DNA of 64,000 nt from positions 372,001 to 436,000 of the forward strand of contig NZ_UYZY01000002.1 in NCBI RefSeq assembly GCF_900626075.1, in the 5' to 3' direction. Of the stretch, positions 26,393 through 34,288 are shown piece after piece. The stretch is from Clostridium transplantifaecale (GTDB lineage: Bacteria > Bacillota > Clostridia > Lachnospirales > Lachnospiraceae). The first letter of the stretch is position 1; every line of letters begins with the position of its first letter. Position numbers and translations under genes: made by a program. The notes beneath the pieces were generated by a model, which searched no databases, was not told the DNA's origin, and worked only from the letters and a program-made list of their open reading frames with translations.

Positions 26393-27829
26393 TTATTCTT
26401 CGTCCATACCCGGTTTGAAGAAGTCACCGAACAGTTCTTCATTGGACGGCATATCTTCCGGAAGAGGACGTGCTACCCATGTCGTGTTCATGTAGTGCTT
26501 TAATGCGATGTTCTCGGAAACAATGTTTCCTCCCCATGTTCCGCAGCCCATGGATGATGTTGGAGGCATTCCGTTTGTGGAGGAACCGGAGTTACCTCTG
26601 TTGTTTGGCTGACGTACCATAATACGGGATACGGGAGCTGCCATTCCAAGTCTGTGGATGTGCTCGTCGTCGAAGGAGTAGATACCACAGGAGTGGCCTT
26701 TTCCGCCTACGTTGAAGATGGCCTGCATCATGGTCAGGGCATTCTCAAACTCTCCCTCATACTTGAAGAGGCTTAACAGTGTGGTCAGTTTCTCGCTGGA
26801 GAAGAAGAACTCTTTTCCAATCTCACCTATTCCGCCGCCTGTTACTGCGATGAACTTGCGGTCTTCCGGAATCTCGAATCCGGCGATCATAGCCAGCTTC
26901 TGTGGGCTGATGGCTACGGTCTGCGGCAGACGGTGGCCTGTCTCATCCCACATAACCTTCTTGATCATCTCAGCTTCTTCTTCGTTGGCAAGGTAAGCGC
27001 CTTCTGCCTCCAGAGCCTTTACGAAATCATCGTAGATGGACTCGTGGATTACCAGGTTACCGTCACAAGAGCAGCCTGAACCGAAGTCGGATGTCTTGGA
27101 AATACGTGTATTGCTGGCTGCCTCTTTCTGACGCTCCGGTGTGTTGCAGGTGTCGTCGATGATGACAGTTGCATTTCCTGCGCCTGAACCGTATGCAGGA
27201 ACACCTGCAGAGTAAGCGGATTTAACCATTGGGCGGCCGCCTGTTGCGATGATCAGGTCTGCACGCTTCATCAGCTCGTTGGTCAGGGAGATGGACGGCT
27301 CTTTGATACCCTGGATGATGTCGGCCGGTGCGCCTTCGCGTACAAGAGCCTCACGGATGATATCAATACACTTGTTGGTTACGTTTTTAGCACGTGGATG
27401 CGGGGAGCAGATGATTACGTCTCTTGCCTTGATAGCGTAGATAATCTGTCCTGCAGGTGTTAAACATGGGTTTGTGGTTGGAACCAGGGAAGCGATAACG
27501 CCGACTGGTTTTGCATATTTCACAAGTCCTTTTTCTTTATTCTCCTCGATGATGCCGACGCTCTTAGCGCGGAGGCAGTCTCTCAGGATCAGTTTAATTT
27601 TGTTGCGTTTGTTTCTCTTTGTGACTTTGTCGCCGAGGGATGTCTCATCAACAGCCTCGTCACAGATTGGAGCCCATACTTTCATATCGCATACAGCGGC
27701 AGCGACAGCCTGGCAGAGGCGGTCAACGCGCTCCTGGTCATATGTAGCGATAATGTCGGCTGCAACGCGTGCGCGTGCTACCATTTCTTCGATCATCTGG
27801 ATCTGCTCTGGGGTTACTTCTTTTGCCAT
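26393..27829 (-). CDS. CoA-acylating aldehyde dehydrogenase (SauS-like, sulfoacetaldehyde dehydrogenase group)
   Basis: This protein of 478 residues belongs to the aldehyde dehydrogenase superfamily. It has KPVGVIASLVPTTNPCLTPA in the coenzyme region, GSGCSCDGNLVI around the catalytic cysteine, and GCGTWGGNIVSENIALKHY near the C-terminus, as in CoA-acylating enzymes such as the AdhE N-terminal half. Segments such as the DKVTK stretch, RAKSVGIIEE and TNELMKRADLIIATGG resemble, from memory, sulfoacetaldehyde dehydrogenase SauS. ATG 27829 follows AAAGGAG. It lies downstream of split transketolase 1 but has its own promoter. It probably converts a short aldehyde made by that enzyme to an acyl-CoA; whether the aldehyde is sulfonated is unproven. 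Confidence 0.85.
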   Translation of the reverse strand: MAKEVTPEQIQMIEEMVARARVAADIIATYDQERVDRLCQAVAAAVCDMKVWAPICDEAVDETSLGDKVTKRNKRNKIKLILRDCLRAKSVGIIEENKEKGLVKYAKPVGVIASLVPTTNPCLTPAGQIIYAIKARDVIICSPHPRAKNVTNKCIDIIREALVREGAPADIIQGIKEPSISLTNELMKRADLIIATGGRPMVKSAYSAGVPAYGSGAGNATVIIDDTCNTPERQKEAASNTRISKTSDFGSGCSCDGNLVIHESIYDDFVKALEAEGAYLANEEEAEMIKKVMWDETGHRLPQTVAISPQKLAMIAGFEIPEDRKFIAVTGGGIGEIGKEFFFSSEKLTTLLSLFKYEGEFENALTMMQAIFNVGGKGHSCGIYSFDDEHIHRLGMAAPVSRIMVRQPNNRGNSGSSTNGMPPTSSMGCGTWGGNIVSENIALKHYMNTTWVARPLPEDMPSNEELFGDFFKPGMDEE

Positions 27830-27920
27830 AACAAAAATCTCCTTTACACTATATTGTTTTTCTCGCGAAAGCAGTGTGCCTGGCGGCCATGCTTGCATGG
27901 TCAATGGCGGCTGCCCGCGG

Positions 27921-27958
27921 GGTCAAATGCTCCGCAATTTGCTCCGGGATATTTGACC
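27921..27958. promoter_or_regulatory. Inverted repeat in the aldehyde dehydrogenase leader
   Basis: GGTCAAAT (27921-27928) and ATTTGACC (27951-27958) are perfect 8-base arms 22 bases apart. They lie between the aldehyde dehydrogenase promoter and start codon. An operator or an RNA hairpin is possible. Confidence 0.4.
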
Positions 27959-27984
27959 TTTTACCTCGTCCTTACGGTAATTTC

Positions 27985-28014
27985 AGTATATATGCCACGG
28001 CCCCAAAAGTCTAA
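27985..28014 (-). promoter_or_regulatory. Promoter of the aldehyde dehydrogenase gene
   Basis: On the minus strand TTAGAC (28014-28009), an 18-base spacer and TATACT (27990-27985) form a promoter. The 13 bases GGTATTAGACTTT around the -35 element recur exactly at the promoter of the PEP-mutase-family gene (55410-55422). Confidence 0.55.
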
Positions 28015-28059
28015 TACCGGAATTCTCTCATGTTCATAGAGAATGTCTATAATTGAAAA

Positions 28060-28082
28060 GAACCCTTGTTTTACAAGGGTTC
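28060..28082 (-). terminator. Intrinsic terminator after transketolase 1
   Basis: GAACCCTTGT (28060-28069) and ACAAGGGTTC (28073-28082) form a tight hairpin followed on the minus strand by a T-rich run. It separates the transketolase operon from the aldehyde dehydrogenase gene. Confidence 0.75.
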
Positions 28083-28091
28083 CCCGTTGAA

Positions 28092-29033
28092 TCAGTGTTT
28101 GAATTCTCTCCGAATTTCTTCCCTGATCCCCTCTGCATCCAGTCCATATTTTTTCAGAAGCTCACCGGCAGGGCCGGACTCTCCAAATGTATCACGGATA
28201 CCGATTCTGTGTACCGGGACGGGATATTGTTCCGACAGAGCCTCACAGACGGCGCTGCCCAGGCCGCCGATGATGGAATGTTCCTCCACGGTGACGATCC
28301 TTCCTGTCTTTTTGGCCTCCTTTAACAGCAGCTCTTCATCGATGGGTTTGATGGTATGGATATTCACCACCTCCGCGCTGATACCCTCTTTTGCAAGCAT
28401 TTTTGCCGCCTCCAGACAGGCGGGAACGCACAGGCCGGTGGTAACAATCGTCAGATCGGTTCCCTCCCGCAGCACGATTCCTTTTCCCAGTTCAAACCGG
28501 TAACCTGCACCATCGTTAATCACCGGGACGGGAAGACGGCCGAACCGCAGGTAAACCGGTCCGTCGTACTCATAAGCGGCCTTCACCGCCGCCCTTGCCT
28601 CCACATCGTCAGCAGGGCAGATAACGGTCATTCCGGGAATTGTCCTCATCAGTGCGATATCCTCGTTGCACTGGTGGGTCGCCCCGTCCTCCCCAACGGA
28701 GATTCCCGCATGGGTGGCCGCGATCTTTACATTGAGATGGGGATAGCCCACGGAGTTTCTGACCTGCTCAAAGGCCCGTCCTGCTGCGAACATGGCAAAA
28801 GAGCTGGCAAAAGGCACTTTCCCCGACGCCGCAAGTCCGGCTGCAATTCCAATCATATTGCATTCCGCAATTCCGCAGTCGATGTGGCGTTCGGGAAAGG
28901 CGCTGCGGAAAATCGCGGTCTTCGTCGCCTCCGCCAGATCGGCATCCAGCACAACCAGATCCTTATGCAATTTTCCAAGCTCCGCCAGGGCGTTGCCGTA
29001 ACTCTCCCTGGTTGCAATCTTTTTATTCTCCAT
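28092..29033 (-). CDS. Transketolase C-terminal subunit, pair 1
   Basis: This 313-residue protein is the pyrimidine-binding and C-terminal half of a split transketolase. DADLAEATKTAIF and the catalytic glutamate in CGIAECNMIGIAAGLAASGK are typical, and the C-terminal domain contains VEEHSIIGGLGSAV. With the N-terminal subunit it forms an enzyme moving two-carbon ketol units between sugars, using thiamine diphosphate. ATG 29033 follows AGGAGGG; it overlaps the end of the N-terminal subunit gene by 11 bases. A second pair lies at 34289-36081. The preserved glutamate indicates an active enzyme; the donor and acceptor sugars are unknown. Confidence 0.9.
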   Translation of the reverse strand: MENKKIATRESYGNALAELGKLHKDLVVLDADLAEATKTAIFRSAFPERHIDCGIAECNMIGIAAGLAASGKVPFASSFAMFAAGRAFEQVRNSVGYPHLNVKIAATHAGISVGEDGATHQCNEDIALMRTIPGMTVICPADDVEARAAVKAAYEYDGPVYLRFGRLPVPVINDGAGYRFELGKGIVLREGTDLTIVTTGLCVPACLEAAKMLAKEGISAEVVNIHTIKPIDEELLLKEAKKTGRIVTVEEHSIIGGLGSAVCEALSEQYPVPVHRIGIRDTFGESGPAGELLKKYGLDAEGIREEIRREFKH

Positions 29034-29880
29034 CTCCACATCCCTCCTTTTCAAGTTTTTCCCCGAGACTTTCCAGTTCTTCCATAGCGGTTTCATATTC
29101 CGCGTCATTCGGAGCCTTGCCGTGCCAGGACGCTTTATCCTCCATAAAGGAAATTCCTTTTCCCTTTATGGTTTCCGCGATAATCGCGGTCGGTTTACCG
29201 GTCACCGTCCGGGCCTCCCGGAACGCGCTCCTCAGCTTTTCCATATCATTTCCGTCGTCCACACAGATGACATGGAAATGAAACGCCTCAAATTTCTTAT
29301 CAATCGGATAGGCGGAGCAGACCTCCTCGAGGGAGCCGTCTATCTGGAGATTGTTGTTGTCCACGATGACCACAAGGTTGTCAAGTTCCCGGAAACCGGC
29401 GAACATGGCAGCCTCCCAGACCTGACCCTCCTGAAGCTCCCCGTCTCCCAGAAGCGCATACACCCGGTGGGATCGGCCGTCCATCTTAGCGGCCAGCGCC
29501 ATCCCTACCGCCGCCGAGATTCCCTGTCCCAGGGAACCGCTGGACATGTCGACGCCGTTTATGTTTTTCATATCGGGATGCCCCTGGAGATAGGAGCCGG
29601 TGTGGCGCAGCGTCACCAGATCCTCCTTTGGGATATATCCTCTTTCCGCTAAAGCCGCATACAGCCCCGGCGCATTGTGTCCTTTGGACAGTACGAAACG
29701 GTCCCTGCCCTCCCAGTCCGGCCGGGAGGGATCGATATTCATCTCCTCAAAATACAGATAAGTCAGAATGTCCGCAGCCGACAGGGAACCGCCCGGATGG
29801 CCGGACTTTGCCGCGTGTACGGAAGTTAGGATTCCTTTTCTGACTTCATTTGCCGTTGTTTTAAGCTTCAATAGATTCAT
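29023..29880 (-). CDS. Transketolase N-terminal subunit, pair 1
   Basis: This 285-residue protein is the thiamine-diphosphate pyrophosphate-binding half of a split transketolase. It contains HAAKSGHPGGSLSAADILTYL, SKGHNAPGLYA, and the cofactor motif LLGDGELQEGQVWEAA followed by VDNNNLQ. The start at ATG 29880 follows AAAAGGAG. It overlaps its C-terminal partner by 11 bases. It follows the transaldolase gene in the same direction, and together they would shuffle sugar phosphates or a sugar analogue. Split transketolases are common in Firmicute catabolic clusters and are often dedicated to unusual sugars. Confidence 0.9.
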   Translation of the reverse strand: MNLLKLKTTANEVRKGILTSVHAAKSGHPGGSLSAADILTYLYFEEMNIDPSRPDWEGRDRFVLSKGHNAPGLYAALAERGYIPKEDLVTLRHTGSYLQGHPDMKNINGVDMSSGSLGQGISAAVGMALAAKMDGRSHRVYALLGDGELQEGQVWEAAMFAGFRELDNLVVIVDNNNLQIDGSLEEVCSAYPIDKKFEAFHFHVICVDDGNDMEKLRSAFREARTVTGKPTAIIAETIKGKGISFMEDKASWHGKAPNDAEYETAMEELESLGEKLEKEGCGDGE

Positions 29881-29947
29881 AGAAAAACTCCTTTTCTGAA
29901 AAGAGCCTGCTCCTTAATCCATTAACGGCAGGGCGCAGGCTCTCTTA

Positions 29948-30589
29948 TCACTTACTGTCTTCTTTAAACTTTTCAATTCCCGCATCGGTCAGAGGATGTT
30001 TCACCATCTGCATGAGGACCTTATACGGCACGGTTGCGATGTCGCCTCCCGCCTTTGCACACTCAATAATGTGCAGCGGATGCCTTGTGGACGCGCAGAT
30101 AATCTCCGTACTGATGTCCGGGTAATTGCCGAATATCTGCGTAATATCATAAATCAGGTCTGTGCCGCAGGTGGAAATGTCGTCCAGTCTTCCGAGGAAA
30201 GGAGACACATAAGATGCACCCGCCCGGGCGGCTAAAAGAGCCTGGCTGGCGGTGAAAATGAGGGTCACATTCGTTCGGATTCCCTCTGCCGAAAGCGCTT
30301 TCACCGCCTTAAGCCCCTCCGCCGTCATCGGAATTTTGACGACCATATTAGGGTGGATTTTGGAAATCTCCCTGCCCTGTGCAATCATATCCTCCGCTTT
30401 TTCCGCATCCGCCTTCACTTCCCCGGATACGGGACCGTCCACAATTTCCGTGATCTCTTTGATTACCTCAGAAAAGTCGCGGCCTTCCTTTGCGATCAGG
30501 GACGGGTTTGTCGTCACTCCGCAGATAACTCCCATCTCGTTCGCTTCCCTGATCTCGTCTACGTTAGCCGTATCTATAAAAAATTTCAT
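29948..30589 (-). CDS. Transaldolase, TalC/fructose-6-phosphate aldolase type
   Basis: This protein of 213 residues has the short TalC/MipB form of transaldolase. It begins [19 protein letters not shown], continues [16 protein letters not shown], and carries the Schiff-base lysine in VVKIPMT. Family members transfer or release dihydroxyacetone units. ATG 30589 follows AAGGGAG; the open frame continues upstream, but those starts have no site. It is part of the cluster with transketolases, a TIM-barrel isomerase and a ThDP enzyme. In sulfoquinovose breakdown a related transaldolase cleaves a sulfo-sugar, but nothing in this sequence by itself distinguishes that from normal sugar-phosphate use. 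Confidence 0.9.
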   Translation of the reverse strand: MKFFIDTANVDEIREANEMGVICGVTTNPSLIAKEGRDFSEVIKEITEIVDGPVSGEVKADAEKAEDMIAQGREISKIHPNMVVKIPMTAEGLKAVKALSAEGIRTNVTLIFTASQALLAARAGASYVSPFLGRLDDISTCGTDLIYDITQIFGNYPDISTEIICASTRHPLHIIECAKAGGDIATVPYKVLMQMVKHPLTDAGIEKFKEDSK

Positions 30590-30661
30590 ACTATTCTCCC
30601 TTAAAAAAATGCTCTTTTCAGAAATAGCCTGTCTCTCTTCGACAATCACCGCGTCTCTTTA

Positions 30662-31480
30662 TCAGAGACCATTCGCAGCGAGGTATTTTTTCGCCGTCTC
30701 CAGGCAGCGGCCCGCGTGTCCCAGCTTGCCTCTGGCTTCCATCTCGGCAGCGTTGGGCAGTTCGATGGCATAGTACGGGATATTGGCGATTCCATGCAGC
30801 ATTCCGGCAATATCAATCTCTCCCTCTCCGACGTACAGACGTCCGGAACGGGCCACGCCGGTCATATCGGGATGCTCTAACGGAGGGATAAAACCAGGTC
30901 CGTCACACAGATGGACAAAGCCGAACCGCTCCGCCGGTATCTCTTTCAGCATTTCCTGCGTCACACCGGCTCTGTGGGCATGGAGCGTATCCACCATAAG
31001 CTTTAAGTTAGGACGCTTCAGAATATCCATTACCTCAAGAGCTTCTTCGAGGGTCCGCACATTGGCGAATGCCATAAATTCCAGGTTCACAAGCAGATCA
31101 TACTTTGCAGCCATATCGCATATCATTTCAAGCTGGCGAAGAGCCGCCTCCCGATCCGGGGTCCAGACACTGGAAATCACGTACTTTGCACCCAGCTCGG
31201 CGGCTTTCTCAAAGTCCGCCTCGTAGGAGGCCACATCAAGTCCGTCCCCCACGCGCGCCAGCTCAATATCCATCAGGCGCACTCCGGTTCGTTCAAGGGC
31301 CGCCCTGACACTTTTAAAGATCACTTCATTTGCCAGACGAAAGTCGGGCTCTCCCGGCATTTTCATTGAAATCGGGCGCAGGCTGACTCCCTCGTAGCCG
31401 CATCCCGCTGCGATTTCTATCTGATCGGCCGGGTGGGTACCCGGCACGGTCAGATAAGCCAAAGAAAATATATTTTTCAT
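30662..31480 (-). CDS. TIM-barrel sugar isomerase/epimerase-like protein, copy 1
   Basis: This 272-residue protein is of the xylose-isomerase-like TIM-barrel superfamily (AP endonuclease 2 group). Visible features are FSLAYLTVPGTHPADQIEIAA at the start, glutamates and histidines in LLVNLEFMAF, MVDTLHAHRAG, FVHLCDGPG, and a last AIELPN motif, which supply the metal ligands in this fold. Members include hydroxypyruvate isomerase, inosose dehydratase (IolE) and 3-dehydroshikimate dehydratase. ATG 31480 follows GGAGG. A paralogue lies at 50789. In both clusters it accompanies an AHAS-like ThDP enzyme, which suggests consecutive steps. The reaction is uncertain: isomerase, epimerase or dehydratase. 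Confidence 0.82.
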   Translation of the reverse strand: MKNIFSLAYLTVPGTHPADQIEIAAGCGYEGVSLRPISMKMPGEPDFRLANEVIFKSVRAALERTGVRLMDIELARVGDGLDVASYEADFEKAAELGAKYVISSVWTPDREAALRQLEMICDMAAKYDLLVNLEFMAFANVRTLEEALEVMDILKRPNLKLMVDTLHAHRAGVTQEMLKEIPAERFGFVHLCDGPGFIPPLEHPDMTGVARSGRLYVGEGEIDIAGMLHGIANIPYYAIELPNAAEMEARGKLGHAGRCLETAKKYLAANGL

Positions 31481-31502
31481 CGTTTACCTCCGTTTCATGC
31501 AA

Positions 31503-33335
31503 TTATGCATCATGAGATTTCGAATGGCTTGGCGCAACATAACGGCCGTTCTCTTTCTTAATCAGTTTTCCTTCTTTAACGAGTGCGTTCGGCGTGTAAA
31601 TATCGTTGATATTCCAGCAGCCCGGTGTCGGCACTACGATGTTCTCCATTGGAGCCTCCACTAAGAACGGACGTCCCGCCTTGTTGGCTTCAATGGCCTT
31701 TTCCATGGCCGGTTTAAATTCTTCCGCAGAACTAATGCAGATGGACTCGATTCCGTAGCTCTTTGCCACGTCCGCCCAGGAAATGGTGTAGCGCTCTCCG
31801 TCGGCTTTATAGAATACCGTACCGAATTTTGTTTTATAATTGGCATTTTCAAGTCCTGCGATTGTGCCAAAGGCCGAGTTATTCATAACCACCCAGGTGC
31901 AGGCAATTCCCTGCTCTACCGCAGTGGCCAGACAGGACGGATTGATGCCGAAACCACCGTCTCCGGTCAGATTAAGCACAATCTTATCTGGAGCAGCCAG
32001 TTTGCCGCCCAGCACGGCCGACGGACCGAATCCCATGGTAGCCAGACCGGACGAGTGATGAATGGCGCCAGGACGTGTAATGTCGAATTCCTGTGCAACG
32101 CCGTTCTTGTTCCAGCCTACATCGGTAAAGATCACTGCATCCTCCGGAATCACTTCCTTGACGTCCTTAAGGATTCTCTGAGGCGTCATCGGGAAACGGT
32201 TATCACTTGAAATTGATGCGTTGGACTGTTTGAACTCTGCCTTGGCCCTGGCGATTCTGGCCCGGAGTTCCGGATTACTCCGTCCTTCCGGACAAATCTT
32301 TTTCACTTCTTCAAGGATCTGGGCAAGACCAATCTTTAAGTCTCCCATGGCTCCGATTTCTACCGGATAGTTGCGTCCAATCTCCATCGGGTCGATATCA
32401 ATCTGTAAAAAGGTGGTCTTATCAGGGTCGAATGTGACTCCCTGATACCAGCTTGAACTGTCGGCCTCGCCGAATCTGGTGCCGAGGCCCAGGATTACAT
32501 CGGCATTCGTGGTCAATGAGTGGGTGAATTCAAGACCCCAGAAACCGGTCTGTCCAATCATCAGCGGGTGCAGGTCGGATAAGCAGCCCTGTCCTGCCAG
32601 TGTACGTGATACCGGAATGTCCATGAACTCAGCCAGGGCAGCCAGTTCTTCGGACGCTTGGGATAAAAGGATTCCTCCGCCTGCATGGAGAACCGGGTTC
32701 TTTGCCTCCACCAGTTTCTTTGCGATTGCCTTTGCAGCCGCAGGATCCAAGGCAGGGCGCATGGTTACGAGATTACCCTTGTAGGTGCGTGCCCAAAGTT
32801 CTTCATCCATCTCTCTTGAGAACATATCCATCGGAACGTCCACAAGGACAGGTCCCGGACGGCCGGACTCAGCCAGGCGGAATGCCTTGTCGAGAATGTC
32901 TGGAAGCGCTTCCACGTCATCCACTCTCCATGCGCGCTTTACAACCGGCTCCAGCAGTTTGTACTGGTCGCCGTCGGCATGCATCTGCACTTCCTGGTGA
33001 GGATGGCGGCCGTAGTAGTAGCTCGGCACATCACCGGCAATGACTACCATAGGGATGGAATCCAGCGAGGCGTTGGCAACGCCTGTAATTACATTGGTAA
33101 GTCCAGGCCCCAGATGGCACATTACCACCGATGCCTTATGTGTCACACGGGCATAGCCGTCTGCGGCCGTAGAAGCCACGCTCTCATGTCTTGTTCCTAT
33201 GTACTGGATTTTCTCGCTGCGGGACAGGGCGTCCAGCATTCCGATTACGGTATGGCCGCAAAGGCCGAATAACTTGGTAACGCCTCTGCGCTCCAGATAA
33301 TCTACTAATAAATCAGATACTAATTTGCTGCTCAT
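31503..33335 (-). CDS. ThDP-dependent enzyme of the acetolactate synthase family, copy 1
   Basis: This 610-residue enzyme has the three-domain AHAS-like layout: an N-terminal ThDP domain with the catalytic glutamate in GTRHESVASTAADGYAR, a central domain (residues about 190-330), and a C-terminal ThDP domain with TGDGGFGINPSC followed by VVMNN. The family includes acetolactate synthase, glyoxylate carboligase, inositol ring hydrolase IolD and cyclohexanedione hydrolase. ATG 33335 follows GGAGGAG. A paralogue at 42779 is about 85-90% identical by eye. It lacks the AHAS regulatory subunit and is next to a TIM-barrel protein, so an anabolic AHAS role is unlikely. I infer C-C bond cleavage or ligation of an unusual 2-oxo compound. 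Confidence 0.85.
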   Translation of the reverse strand: MSSKLVSDLLVDYLERRGVTKLFGLCGHTVIGMLDALSRSEKIQYIGTRHESVASTAADGYARVTHKASVVMCHLGPGLTNVITGVANASLDSIPMVVIAGDVPSYYYGRHPHQEVQMHADGDQYKLLEPVVKRAWRVDDVEALPDILDKAFRLAESGRPGPVLVDVPMDMFSREMDEELWARTYKGNLVTMRPALDPAAAKAIAKKLVEAKNPVLHAGGGILLSQASEELAALAEFMDIPVSRTLAGQGCLSDLHPLMIGQTGFWGLEFTHSLTTNADVILGLGTRFGEADSSSWYQGVTFDPDKTTFLQIDIDPMEIGRNYPVEIGAMGDLKIGLAQILEEVKKICPEGRSNPELRARIARAKAEFKQSNASISSDNRFPMTPQRILKDVKEVIPEDAVIFTDVGWNKNGVAQEFDITRPGAIHHSSGLATMGFGPSAVLGGKLAAPDKIVLNLTGDGGFGINPSCLATAVEQGIACTWVVMNNSAFGTIAGLENANYKTKFGTVFYKADGERYTISWADVAKSYGIESICISSAEEFKPAMEKAIEANKAGRPFLVEAPMENIVVPTPGCWNINDIYTPNALVKEGKLIKKENGRYVAPSHSKSHDA

Positions 33336-33358
33336 TTTAATCTCCTCCATTTACTCTT

Positions 33359-33491
33359 TTACGTCCGATTTCATACTTAATGTCCGGTTCTGTTGTTAAC
33401 GTCCGGCTTTATTCTTAACGCCCGGTTCTATTCTTAACGCCCGGTTCTATTCTTAACCCCTGGTTCTATTCTTAACGCCCGGTTTTATCCT
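33359..33491. repeat. Seven tandem copies of a 19-base repeat
   Basis: Seven imperfect 19-base units lie end to end; the most common form is TAACGCCCGGTTCTATTCT. They fill the gap between the racemase-like gene stop and the ThDP enzyme gene. An eighth diverged unit is found at 34196-34214, on the other side of the racemase-like gene. Confidence 0.9.
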
Positions 33492-34168
33492 TATTTTTCT
33501 GCCGCAATTTCATTCAGCTTTTCGGCAATTCTTCCGTAGCCTGAGAAAAAGCTGCACAGTAAAGGTGTTTTTACGTCTTTTAAGTCGGGCAGCAGCGCGC
33601 GCATGGACACCTGGGCCATGACGATGGCGTCGTATCCCATTTTATCCAGCTCCCTGATGTTTTCCATCAGTATGCGGTTGTGCTCTTCCGGGTGTCCTGC
33701 CTGAAGGGCATCCCAGGCTGCGTTCTGCAGATACTGTGTGCACTCCATCTTTTTACCCTGTGCGGCGCCTGTCTTTTCAATCAGCCTCTGGCTGGGCCCA
33801 AGCGTTGTTTCCACCGTGGCAATCAGGGCAATCTTCGTTCCCAGGCTCACCGCCTCCTCGGCCATCGGCAGATCCACCTTCATAACAGGGACATTCACTT
33901 CTTTCTCATAGATGTCGGCCACTTCTCCCACCGTGGAGCAGGAGTTGACGATTAAATCCGCTCCGGAGATTTCCGCCGCTTTTGCGTAGAGAGTCATCCT
34001 GTCGATTACCGCCTGGCTGGGCCCGCCGTTTGCACGGACATCATTCAGCAGGGTGCTGTCGGTGATAAATTCCACCCTCACTCCCGGGACTTTTTCCTTC
34101 AGGAATGCGATGGTATCCTCCCGTTTGGCAAAACTGGTCTGTAAAATACATACATGTGGGGATTTCAT
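33491..34168 (-). CDS. Aspartate/glutamate racemase superfamily protein with one catalytic cysteine
   Basis: This 225-residue protein has the two-domain Asp/Glu/hydantoin racemase fold. The first catalytic cysteine is in DLIVNSCSTVGEVAD. In true racemases a second cysteine follows in the C-terminal half, but here the equivalent region reads AIVMAQVSMRALLP and has none. Single-cysteine members of this superfamily include arylmalonate decarboxylase and some isomerases. ATG 34168 has a modest GGACAGG site. It lies between transketolase pair 2 and the ThDP enzyme and is flanked by 19-base repeats. Likely roles are decarboxylation or isomerisation of a small carboxylic acid; a racemase with a changed mechanism is possible. 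Confidence 0.78.
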   Translation of the reverse strand: MKSPHVCILQTSFAKREDTIAFLKEKVPGVRVEFITDSTLLNDVRANGGPSQAVIDRMTLYAKAAEISGADLIVNSCSTVGEVADIYEKEVNVPVMKVDLPMAEEAVSLGTKIALIATVETTLGPSQRLIEKTGAAQGKKMECTQYLQNAAWDALQAGHPEEHNRILMENIRELDKMGYDAIVMAQVSMRALLPDLKDVKTPLLCSFFSGYGRIAEKLNEIAAEK

Positions 34169-34195
34169 ATTTACCTGTCCTTTCCCGGCCGGGTT

Positions 34196-34214
34196 TACCG
34201 CCCGGTCTTATACT
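34196..34214. repeat. Diverged copy of the 19-base repeat
   Basis: TACCGCCCGGTCTTATACT matches the common 19-base unit of the array at 33359-33491 at about 15 positions. It lies just upstream of the racemase-like gene. Confidence 0.6.
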
Positions 34215-34225
34215 GTTTTATTTCA

Positions 34226-34279
34226 TTTGATTGGTTTATTTTGTTTGATTGGCTTATTTTGTTTGATTGGTTTATAATG
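34226..34279. repeat. Three tandem copies of an 18-base repeat
   Basis: TTTGATTGGTTTATTTTG and two near-identical copies follow each other at 34226, 34244 and 34262. They lie between transketolase pair 2 and the racemase-like gene. Confidence 0.85.
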
Positions 34280-34288
34280 TTACACCGT

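Noticed and set aside
31503..33335. Housekeeping acetolactate synthase
   Set aside because: No small regulatory subunit, no ilvC or ilvD beside it, two near-identical copies in catabolic clusters.
31503..33335. Sulfoacetaldehyde acetyltransferase (Xsc)
   Set aside because: The N-terminal part does not resemble Xsc as I recall it (no QNGPGITN-type segment); only the general ThDP family pattern is shared.
33359..33491. CRISPR array
   Set aside because: The repeat units abut each other without spacers and no cas genes are present.
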